From Phoronis australis (taxonomy: Eukaryota > Phoronida > Phoronidae), in NCBI GenBank assembly GCA_002633005.1, contig NMRA01000119.1, positions 71,636-135,635 of the forward strand: a stretch of 64,000 nt of DNA, in the 5' to 3' direction. The position numbers and the translations under genes were made by a program. Below, one piece after another: positions 44,617 to 55,300 of this stretch (its first letter is position 1; every line of letters begins with the position of its first letter). The notes under the pieces were generated by a model, which was not told the origin of the DNA, did not search any database, and was given only the letters and a program-made list of their open reading frames with translations.

Positions 44617-46068
44617 TTTTTATGCGCCCACATATTTATATGTCGTCATCTCCGCCCGTCCGACGTCCGCCCAGCGTTCGTTTGGCGTCCACTGCAACCC
44701 TTTGACGTATGTTCATGAAATTTTGCACGTGTTCCTTTCATAGATGGGACTGCATGAGCGAACTCAGTTTCGGACGGATCCGACTACCGGTGTGCCCCTG
44801 CCCCCTAGGCTATTTTAGTTTTTTACGCTTACCTCTGTATCTTCAAAGGTCCTCAACGTATTTTCATAAAATTTGGAATATGGGCGTGTATTAGTTGGAT
44901 AACGCTAAGCTCCCGTTTTCGGATGGAGTCGACATAGTTTGCGCCACCTAGTGACCATTTTTACTGTTTTCGAGCTTTTTTGGCGTCCATCCGTCTATCA
45001 ATCAAACCGCTCTAAGAATGATTGTGAAAATTGGCATATCTCTTCTTACTATGAGGAGGACGACTCGTGACTTCGATCACTGTGGTGCTTCCTAGTGGCA
45101 GTTTTTTGTTTGTTTGCGCCCATGACTGTAGGCTATCTCCTAAACTGTTTCGGCAGGATTTGTATTCAGTTTAGCAAGTGTATAATATATGATGTTGAAA
45201 ACGTGGACAACGACGACTTTCGGATCGATCGGACTACCGATATGCCCCATAGAGGTATTTTTAGTTTTTTATGTTATCTTCAAAGGTGCTCAACGGATTT
45301 TCATAAAATTTGGCATATAAGGCATCTATTAGTGAGATGACAATATCCTTTCGTTTTCGGACGGATTCGATGTAGTTAGCGCCACCTAGTGGTCATTTTT
45401 ACCGTTTTCGAGTCGTCGTCCCCTCCATCAACCAAACCGATCTAAGGATTATTGTGAAAATTGGCACGTATGTTCAGTTTTACTATGAAGAGGACGGCTC
45501 ATGGTGATTTTCCGACGACATCGATTACTGTGGCGCCTCCTAGTTGCAGTTTTTTGCGCCCATGGCTGTATCTCCTAAACCGTTTGCAGGATCTTTACTA
45601 AATTTAGCAAGTGTATTTATATGATTATGACATTGGACGACCACAACTTTCAGACGGGTCTGACTACCGGTGTGCCACCTAGTCGCAACTTTATTTTTTT
45701 ACATTTACGTGTGTATCTTCAAAGGTTCTTAACGGATGTACATAAAATTTGGTATATGGGCATCTATTAGTGAGATGACGCTTTACTCACATTTTCAGAT
45801 GTAATCGAGGTATTTTGCTGTTTTGGAGTCCACCCTCTATCAACCAAGCTATTCGAATCTAAAGATGATTTTGAAAATTAGCGTATACGATTGACGATAG
45901 ACGACTTTGACCACTGTGGCGCTGTTTTATTTGTTTCTCTGAAGTTCCTTGACAGACGTTTTTGCTCCATCTAGTGGTCATTTTTATGATACAAATAAAT
46001 AACCCTAGGAGCACCCAGTTTGCAATGCATTCGTGGGCGCATTTCGACGCTCCGCGTCGCTCTTGTCG
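44617..46068 (+). repeat. Non-coding repeat with ~146-bp period and CTCF-like motifs (copy 2, long)
   Basis: It begins TTTTTATGCGCCCACAT and ends GTGGGCGCATTTCGACGCTC, followed by CGCGTCGCTCTTGT, so the tips are inverted. Inside are at least eight diverged units. Cores lie at 44805, 44948, 45092, 45249, 45386, 45540, 45679 and 45971, an average period of 146 bp counting one missing core. The best motif (45380-45393, reverse strand CCACTAGGTGGCGC) fits the CTCF consensus exactly. No ORF is conserved. Confidence 0.85.
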
Positions 46069-46394
46069 TTATTGAGTTTGTTCGGCTGAGATGTTTCTTT
46101 GGTCTCTCTGAGTTAATTTTATTGTTGCTACAGGCACAATGTAAGTAAACTGATAGTTTTGTCCATATTTCGATAGTTTGTTGGTGCTTCTAGTGATAGG
46201 TTTTTCTTTTTGTGTCGTTTTGTAAAAGAGGCGCGAAGGAGGCCAGCCTTCTGTATTTAGGCGTTAAATCCGTCACTTAAAAGGCAATGGGGTAGTAGAT
46301 TTGCGCTGTAGTGCTGCATAATACGCTAATATAGAGCACATCTCGCAAGAACACATGGGAGAGGGCCACCTTTCGGAGAGACCAGATTTATGTT

Positions 46395-46610
46395 GAATAT
46401 GTCAATCTCAATATTCCGCGGAAATATTTTGCAAACGTTTAAGTCTGCATGGTTAGCAGAAGGTCCTGGGTTCGAGTCCCGGTTGGGGCAGAAATCTTTC
46501 CGAACTTGTGATCATTAAGTCACGTGATGTGGTCAACAGATGGCGTGGAAGCACGACCGACTTAAATGTTTGCAACACATTTTCCACACTTTATTGAGAT
46601 TGACATATTC
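46395..46610. mobile_element. Fold-back element with tRNA-derived SINE in the loop
   Basis: The left arm starts GAATATGTCAATCTCAATA (46395) and the right arm ends TATTGAGATTGACATATTC (46610). The arms are about 50 bp with mismatches. Between them is a SINE piece with a perfect B box (GGGTTCGAGTCCCGG) and the tail CGACTTAAATGTTTGCAA. Confidence 0.75.
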
Positions 46611-46669
46611 ATATTCTAGGGTGAGATGCCCTCTACTAATTCTGATCAGATTTTTGTGTTTGACCAGTG

Positions 46670-46818
46670 ATCCCGATGGCTAGAGCGTCTGAGCGGTTAG
46701 CAGAAGGTCCTGGGTTCGAGTCCCGGTCGGAGCAGAAATCTTTTCGAACTTATACTCATTAGGTCATGTGGTGTGGCCAAGAGATGGCGTGCAGACACGA
46801 CTTAAATGTTTGCAAAAG
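46670..46818 (+). mobile_element. tRNA-derived SINE, fuller copy
   Basis: GATGGCTAGAGCGTCTGAGC (A-box region) and GGGTTCGAGTCCCGG (B box) are followed by a tail ending GACTTAAATGTTTGCAAAAG. It is directly repeated relative to the copy at 46440. The 5' acceptor stem pairs poorly, so it is a SINE rather than a tRNA. Confidence 0.75.
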
Positions 46819-47679
46819 ATTAATGTTCATGTTGACTCTATTATTAATTATTTCACGATGAAGTAGCATTAGTTGCCAGTTTCAACGCTGATATTGTGAT
46901 AACCAATCAAAATCCAACTCGCACCATTACTCAGCTAAACCGACATCCCAGAGCACTGAGGAGATGACCGAGATACCAACATCTGAGCTTTAACAGTCAG
47001 CCTCGTTATGTGCAAAAATTGATGTCTGCCGTTGTCTACATTGTGAGTGTAAACCCTGGGGGTCCTTTCAAGGGTACAAATATGAGCTAGATTAGATATT
47101 CGATGTACTGTTCAAAAACGAGCAATCGTGACGCAGTTAACTCGGAATGACGTTGAAAAAACATCTAGACGACGACATTTTCAATTAAGGACATTGTATT
47201 GAAGGACACTCGATATATTAAATCGCGGGACGTTCGAAATCCAACAAATTATAGAAAATTTCCATTCATCATAAATTGTTGCAGAACGAGAGTTTGTCAA
47301 CCTTCCTACTGCAAGAATGGCAGAAAGACCTAAATGGACCAGTTAACTAGTGGACAAAACAATCGTTATCTCGATGGTGCCAATTGTATTCGCTTTGAAC
47401 ACATTGGTCTTTGGCCAATGGTGTAATTCTCAAAAGAATTCATGTTGCACGTTCTTCACTAAGAGTTGTAGTAGAGGCAATAAGCCTAATTTACCAGCCC
47501 TCGGAGTTCAGTAACGTTAGAACCTCGCTAAAAATCAAGACGTCACGAGATTACTAGAGATAGTGCTGTTTTAAATGAGAACACGTGTTTTTGGTCAGAC
47601 TTTAGCAAGGTCCTAACATGGGTCCTAGCGTTACCGAATCTCAGAAATCTAAGGTAACATCGATTTTCAGCAGCAGGCC
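46819..47679. other. No gene seen
   Basis: No supported coding or repeat structure. Confidence 0.35.
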
Positions 47680-48440
47680 GTATTTGATTTCTTTTTGGAT
47701 TTCTGGCGGCCACAGTACGATTTGTCTGTTGGGTCATTCGGTTTTCAGTGCGATATGATTGTTTTTTATTTTAAATTGTTATGTTAATAGGTAGCTCAAA
47801 TATATAATCTAGATTCAAATGCTCAGTGGCATACCGTGGTTGAGATTTTTTGAGGTATCTGGTTGGCACAGTTCAGCCTGTAATTTGTCTGTCCTAATGC
47901 ATTAAGTGATCAGTGACATGTAATGAATCATATGGAATTTGTTTTCCGTGGTACTCGAAACTTATAAGCTACCTCATATTTAGGGGCTCTTGTTAAGTTT
48001 CTGGCGGACTCTTACCAGAGTAAACCTACAATGTGTGTTATTGGTCACTCGGTGTTCAGAGCGGCACAGGTGTTCGTTTTATATAGTTTTGACCGGTACT
48101 TCAAGCATCTAATCTCGCTAAAATTTTTCATTGGCGTGCCGTTTTTAAGATTTTTGTTGGTTTCTGGCGGGTACAACCCAGAGTGCATTTTGTCTGTCAC
48201 AAGGAATTTAGCGGTCAGTTGCGTGCACTGAATCACATCAGAATTGGCTTTATGTTGTAGGCCTACCTCGAATGTATGAGCTAGCTCATTTATGGCCGTC
48301 CTTTTTGAGTTTTTAGCGGACCCTTGTCGGAGAGCAATTTGTCTGGCATGGGCCATTCTGTGTTCTGTGCCACACGATTGTTTGTTATTAATCAGTTTTG
48401 GCCGGTAGCTCATTTTGGACCCCTTGTAAGAACGCCAGAG
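47680..48440. repeat. Degenerate tandem repeat, period about 155 bp
   Basis: Words such as TTTCTGGCGG, AATTTGTCTGT and GGTCACTCGGTGTTCAG, with their variants, recur near 47700, 47855, 48000, 48160 and 48312. The copies are strongly diverged. Confidence 0.55.
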
Positions 48441-48897
48441 GCCACACCTAGCTTGAAAACACCGGCAGACATCCATTTGTAAACATAGCCTGGTGCATTC
48501 TAAGTGCTCCAGTGGTTAGATGTTGGCACCTCGTTCATCTATGCTAAGTGCTGTGGGAGGTTGGTCTAATCTGCGCAAGTTCGACTGTGCTGACCCTCAC
48601 ACTTCGCTGAAAAGGGAAGCGCCATTCAAGCCAAGTGCAGGGCTACACTTGCCACAATAGATCAACGAGTTTCGTAGCTTGCCAACAAAAATGCATGTTT
48701 GGCTCAGTTCACAGTTCTCCTTCAGACTAGTGAGCTGCTCTCTTTTCAAACAACTGTTATGTTGTCAGCAATATTTCTTAGCACATTAATGTGTTCAGCT
48801 TTGAATACCATATGATATGCTTCGTGTTAGCTAAAAAAGTCTTGCTTACTTAGTATTTATTAAAATGAAACGCTCAAATACATTTTAATGCAATGCA
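48441..48897. other. 3' flank of the TSP1-TLDc gene
   Basis: It holds the polyadenylation signal at 48856-48861 and a weak tRNA-like stretch near 48500-48590 (CAGTGGTTAGATG). Nothing else was recognised. Confidence 0.35.
48856..48861 (-). promoter_or_regulatory. Polyadenylation signal of the TSP1-TLDc gene
   Basis: AATAAA on the minus strand lies 36 nt after the stop codon. Confidence 0.65.
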
Positions 48898-49385
48898 TCA
48901 AGTCGACGCGATAACTTTGTAAACTTCAAAACGTTTCCAATCACCGGTACATCCCAAGCTTTGCGACGCCCCGTAATTCTTTTTCTGACAAGAAACGTTT
49001 TGCCCCGCCAGTGGGAGGTCGTTATCTCCAAACTCCGGGTATCCGTTCTTTAAGGAAATTGCGGTTGTTCCTGTGGTCTGGTTTATATCTAATTTCGTAG
49101 CGCAACTAGCCTGGGTGCAATTAGCACTCATACTAAAAATGAAAGCCGTTTGATCAGTATTGGTGTTGTTGCTTTTCCACATTGCCGCCGTGTACCCACC
49201 AAATAAATCTCCACTTGATTCCGCTACCCCAACTACCAATGTGGGTCTCGCATTGCCGACACTACCATTGAAAGTGCTTGTACTGTCAGAAGAGTTATAG
49301 ATTAAGTGGAACTGCTCGACGCCAGAGATCCATTCTCCGCTTATCAAAACATCCAAATGTCCCGCAGTCAATAAGCCATAAGGTG
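48898..49385 (-). CDS. Terminal exon: TLDc domain
   Basis: The acceptor is CTGTTCTCTTTACTTCAG. The exon starts in phase 1 (CA|CCT TAT GGC, reading APYGLLTAGHLDVLISGEW) and ends at TGA (48900-48898). The domain runs almost to the C-terminus, as in other TLDc proteins. Confidence 0.88.
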
Positions 49386-52300
49386 CTGAAGTAAAGAGAA
49401 CAGGAGTATGAGCTGAAATGACAAAATTCGCTCGGGATTTTTGTTCAGGGATTCTGGTGATTTCAAAATGAGATTACAAATCTGTCTGGATACGCCATGA
49501 AGCATGATAAAAGAGCTTAAAGGCGAAGGCAACCTTTTTCTATGTCATTTTGAGCTAAAATAAGGTTGGTTGGTTATCCTTGACATATTTTCCACTTAAT
49601 TACAGCTTTTCGTAATTTCATAAATTACTCGTCCGCTACTCCGGAAGTGACGTTTTAGGAGGCAAGCGTTTCCCACCACTTTGTTTTGCGTTGACTTTAC
49701 CGTGCGAATCTGTTTTATTCTACTTTTGTTTTGTGCTGTTTTTCAACAATTGTCGCCACCACTTTCCATCGGAGAGTATTCTGCGACAAGATAGGTTAGT
49801 AGAGAACTCAACTACGTTAGATTTAGGGATTCTTTAGTGTGTTGTAAGCTGAAAATGGCTGGAGTCGGTGACCCGTATCACAGTGACAGTAGTGTGATTG
49901 ACGGAGACCTTGTTCACAGCTGTGGTGACGAGGATTTTTTTCACGGACATACAGTGGGTGGGTACACGTTTGAGCCCGAGTATAACGAGGCAGAGTACGC
50001 ACAGGCACAGGCAGCTGTTGAGAGAAACGAGGCGGCTACTGAGGACAGACGTGGTGACACATCTTGGTGCAAATGCACTGTGTGCGTTGTTATACCTACC
50101 TCAATGGAATGCTTGTGCTGTTCAGAGTTAGACGAGGCCAAGCCACTACTGGACGCGGTTAAGTGGACCTCCGGCATACCACGGACAGAGGAACAACTGT
50201 CCCACTTGCCAGAGTGTCCCGCGACACACTCCCACTGGATGGTGACCTGAGCACCCAAACAGCTTACACCGTGTCGTGTGACTCCCTCGCCACACACCTG
50301 GCACCTTCTAAATAGCTCCAACACTTTAGACAAGTCCACAATAAACTTATCAAAGTTTGGCTCACCGATCTGTTCACTGGACGACGAACTGTCCTCTTCA
50401 CTGGGTGTCGAACTGAGCCTGTAATCACTTCCACTACTCAATATCGCTGCAAGGCTGCTTAGAGGCTCTGGGCTGGAGAAAACAACACAGGGCAAATCAC
50501 TACTGGTTCCAGGAATTGCACGCTCTGGGGTACGTTCGGAGGCACGGGTGACAGTAGATGAAGTGCCTCCACTGGCTCCAGTCACTGTACTGGCCACAGC
50601 ACGCGAGGCTTCTCGCTTCAAAAACGCACTTCTCGGGGGTCGCGACAGGGCACTGCCGGGGATCAACACAGACGGAATGGCATCCTTCTTCAGACGTTGT
50701 TTCGCAGGGACCTTCATCAGTTCAGCGTACAAATCCCTGTCGTAATCGGACGCAGAAAGTGCTTGCCACACACACGGTAATTCTCCACTGCTTTGTACGT
50801 TGCGTGGACGGGTAATGCTGCGTTCTTCACACGAACGAGCCAAGTACGGAGAAGTGTGTCATCCATCGGAAAGCGATGCAAAGGTACTCCCAAAGCGCGC
50901 GTGAGCCGATAATTAGTACATCCTGGTACGCAACAACAGTGTGGCATGTTGACTGACTAGTAAATGAAAGCAAACGACGACGGAACTTAACACAACCGAG
51001 GTAGAACAATGATGACTCGGCAGCTCTCACAGTCAGACTATATGAAAAGAAATTGGCGCGAAATGCTTGCCTCCTAAAACGTCACTTCCGGAGTAGCGGA
51101 CGAGTAATTAATAAAATTACGAAAAGCTGTAATTAAGTGGAAAATATGTCTAGGATAACCAACCGAACTTATTTTAGCTCAAAATGACATGGAAAAAGGT
51201 TGCCTTCGCCTTTAATTCCTCAACCCGGCCTGCAACGTACTGTGTGCAGCGCCATCTGTTGAGCTGGAATGTATCACATGCAGGTATGTCGAAATGTTTT
51301 GTTAGCCAATTATGAATTTTTTGGATCGAAAAGTTATTACTTCATATTGGTTATTATATATTCTATCATCTTTGGAAAGTTGTTTGTAGTTGTAAGGATG
51401 TCGGTGAGAAAATTGTTTTTCTGAGATCACTTCCAGCGCGGAATCGAATTAGCAATCTCAGCGGTCTCCGAAATGTTCTGCTGGAAGAGCCAAATCGCAG
51501 TTCACAAGTAATATAGCATTTTACGCATATTTATCTGGTAAAATCATCGGCCTCAACTTGATCGAATGCTTGGCAGACAACTTGCTAGAATTCGTCAATT
51601 TTAGTGGATTTAAAATTTGTTGTTTTACAGCACTGGTTAAAGCTAATAGCTTCATGAAATCTATCCCATCCAACAATAATCCCGAAAACTCGTTTGTTCG
51701 CCGAATAAACGACAACGTATTGGCACGTATTACACTGTACTATACTGACTATACTGTACTGTGCACAAAGAAACGGCAGTTAAGCATGCGCAAACAGCCT
51801 AAGATGTAGGGGGGGGGGCTCGAATTTTTCAACATGCCGACCTTTTATTGAAAGAAATCAACGAGGAATAACAAAAACAAAAACGCGGCCACTATGTTCA
51901 GGCCCACGAATTGTGCATCCGTGCCGACTTCCCATGGATTTTGTGGACTTTTGCCTCCTTTATTTGGGCTATTTGGGTTTGGTCCATATCTTTTCAAAGA
52001 ATGGCTAAACAGCTTCTCATTCAAACTTTTAGCATGAGCTTACATATTTTAGAAATACTTACCTTAAGCCAGTCAAAATGTGATTAAATTTCGAAGACGA
52101 TTTTTTGTTGTGAAGGTTGATTACCGAAAAACACAAGCAAATATCATGCCTTATGTCCGCAGAAGTTTGGTGGTCTTTCGAATATAAGCTTACAACATAA
52201 TATCTAGAAACGTTGCAGTATGATCCCAGGAAAATTAAGATTTATATGAATACGAAACAAAGTCTTGTCATGTTATTGGTGTTGTTTTATTATGAATATA

Positions 52301-55300
52301 TCTTTCTTTTTGGTAAATTTTACTAAAAGGACATTGTCACGTTACCCCATTAATGGCAAATCAGGATAAAGTCAAAAATCGAACTTTTGGAATTTCTACT
52401 TTAAAAATATATACTTTTACTGATACACACACGCGCACACACACACACATACGCACCCTATTTCACAAATTGGACATCATGGTCCTTGGTGGGCGGTCTT
52501 TTTCCATAGTTGCCGTGTAATTGGCTAAAAGCATAGATCGCACTTCCCCCAATCTTTTAAGGATTGTCGAGATTAAAGACCATTATTTCGTTTCACTGAA
52601 GTGAACTTGAAACATGTTTATAGTATCCGTTAACAGATCAAAGCCTTTTAACGCGACCTCGTTTTAAATGAAAATTTTGGAAACCTAATTTGAATGTAGT
52701 TTTAAGTGTGAAAATCGCACGCAGGTGCTCCTTAAGTTTTGTGACAAGTATCCATGTGAGCACTTTCCGCAAAACAGTATTAATCACCTAACTCGTACGC
52801 TAACATTTGGCCTTTGGTCACCCCAACGCTATAAGTGCGCCTTAGCCGGACTGTGACTAACCTGTCGTTTCATAAAAGTTAATTAATTCACGTGGCTCAT
52901 TAACACTGGAGGTGAAGACGTATTCGCCACAGTTTTTCTTAAAATGCACCAATTTTAAAATTCCGAAGACGGCTAATGTTTACTTTTCAATTTGTCGTGT
53001 GTCTTAGTTATTGTACGTTTATGTCTTTGGAACAAGTACGCCGTTGGTTATCTCATCCAATACACATTTGATCAAGCTCATGAATACTGATTAGCTCAAC
53101 TCGATGTGATGGCCCCGTGAAGTCTTTGGTGTGTCGAGAAATTTGCCTTAGACTGCGTGCATATAGTGTAATCGTACGAGTTGGTTGACGGTGATAGTAT
53201 AGGAATGTTTAGCACGACGTCAATATGACGTTTTGGACCCAGTGTGACGTTATGTCTATTCTTATTTCCGGGTCCAAATAGCGTCATCTATTGCCATGAC
53301 ACGTCATAGCTAAACATCCGAATAGGACATTCTTACCGAGACAATTTTCCGTTCTACAGCCTTTGATATTGTCGCCGTTGCACTGCGACCCATTGTTCTG
53401 AGGAGCCGGGTTTGTACATGTTCTGATTTCTTGGGTGGCATTTTCGTCGTTATTGCATGTCACATTGCACGCCCCAATGGAAGTCCATTCTGACCAGTTG
53501 CCGTGTACTGTGAACAACATCAAATGTAGCGTTATTGCGTTCACCTGCCCAATACTTAGAACACTTGAAACGGTAACAATTAATGAGTGAGGTAAGTATA
53601 ATTACAAGGAAACACGATGTTGACAACAGTCAGTCTTTTCCACCCTCACTCTAAGGGTCTTTTTCACTACCTGTATATTACCGCGTCAGTTTGACCTGGA
53701 TCTAAGATGAGGTCATACTCAGCAGAAGTTGCGGGCCTAGACCCCTTTTGGAGGCCTCTGTTGAAAACAGTTTCTTTGACAGTTCATGAGTTACAGTGTT
53801 CCTCTCTGGCTAGGACTTTGGTATTGATGTTGTCAAATATATCCCCAGTTATAAATGTACTGTAAGTTCACCGTCACCATTACGATTTTTCACTTCACCG
53901 TCACCCGTAAGATTTTTCAGTTTAAAGTGTTCCAGTTGATCCAAACCACCAGGTTGCGTTTGGCTTACCCAATCTACAGGTGTCCTCAGCTTCTGACCGT
54001 ACCCAATACACTATAGAATACTACAATGTATGACACTCCGGACTAGAAATTCCACGGGTACTTCCCTTCAGCCGTCCATATCAAACACAAAACTCAATAA
54101 ATTTACGCAAAACAGGGGTTCAAAAAACCATGAGGGATTGTTCTTTCTCCCAACACCACTTACGGTGTCCTGCTCTACCGAGTTCGCAACAAATTCGCGG
54201 TCAAAGGAAAAAATCTCGCCATATAGTCGATACCTAGGCCTACTGTGTGTTGGGGACGGTCTGAAGCTGAGGACGCCTGTGACCTAATGTAACAGTACAA
54301 AGGCCTTCCTTGCAAGCTAACTCATACACTACACAGGGTTTGTTGTTCATTAGGAGTAGTATCCTTGGGGTGGAACAACTTTTTCCAGGTAGCGTTGATT
54401 GGTTTGAAGTCTCACTAGTTCGTCCAATGTAACAACCCAATCATTACCAAAGGCGACACGGAGCTGCCATGTGGTCCCCGCTATCACCAATAGCTGCAGA
54501 CATCTACATGGAGGACTTTGAAAGACATACCATACAGATTACCTCCAATCTCGGGTACGAGTACTTGGTGAAGTTATGTGGACGATATATCTTTGTAGTC
54601 ATGAATGAGTAGCCTACCACCTCGACAGCTTTTGGCTCATATTATCAGGACTATCAACACATTCAGTTAACAACGGAACCCAGACTAACGGTACGGTAAA
54701 AGCGTGATTGCTTCTGGTCTCTGCTTATTATAAAATCGTTGTCAATCGCTCATTATTTCATAAAAAAGCACCTGAAACGGCAAAAGTGAGTGTAGAACTG
54801 TTGTTATTCATAGCGTGAAAATCACGGCGAGTCAAAGCATGGTAATTCAATTACCATGCTTTGACTCGCTGTCTTGCTTACGTGCCTTTTTGCAGCATTA
54901 AACACGAGATCTCGGATACTTTTTATGCGTGCCCGGCGAGTGTAAGTTTCTAAAGTAGTCGGATAGAGAACAGAATCATCATTGGCTTCCTCAGCCTATG
55001 TATACATGTCAGCGATGACGGTTCTGCCAAGATTATGGTGTACCGTAAGCCCAAGCACACTGACCAGTATTTGAACCGTCGTTCCAATAATCTGATACAG
55101 CACAAACAAAATGCTGTTTGCACCCTCCCCAACGTAGCGGAAAATTGTGTCACTCTTAATCAAGATCGCCTGAAGGGGATAGATCATGTTCATAACACTA
55201 TGGAAGCCAACGTACTGAGACTAGGTGCTTCACAGTGGCGGGCTTAGAGGGGGTCCAAGGGGCTATGCCACCCTAAAATTCTCCCAGATTCCATATGGCA

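Larger units (their letters stand above)
49521..51211. mobile_element. Kolobok-like DNA transposon with 147-bp inverted repeats, copy 1
   Basis: It is flanked by TTAA (49517-49520 and 51212-51215). The ends are AGGCGAAGGCAACC and GGTTGCCTTCGCCT, and the terminal inverted repeats span 49521-49667 and 51065-51211 with few mismatches. It encodes a THAP-domain protein (minus) and a P2X7-like C-terminal protein (plus) facing each other. TTAA targets and a THAP-bearing transposase are features of the Kolobok superfamily. The DDE catalytic part is missing, so this is an internally deleted derivative. It sits in the last intron of the TSP1-TLDc gene. Confidence 0.9.

Noticed and set aside
46440-46500. 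tRNA gene
   Set aside because: The A and B boxes are good but the acceptor stem does not close, and the same sequence recurs nearby with a common tail, so it is a SINE.
48045-48476. 143-residue minus-strand ORF
   Set aside because: It lies inside a degenerate tandem repeat, with no motif and no splice context.
48490-48660. tRNA-derived SINE near CAGTGGTTAGATG
   Set aside because: The B-box match is poor (AAGTTCGACTG in an odd position) and no second copy was seen in the window.
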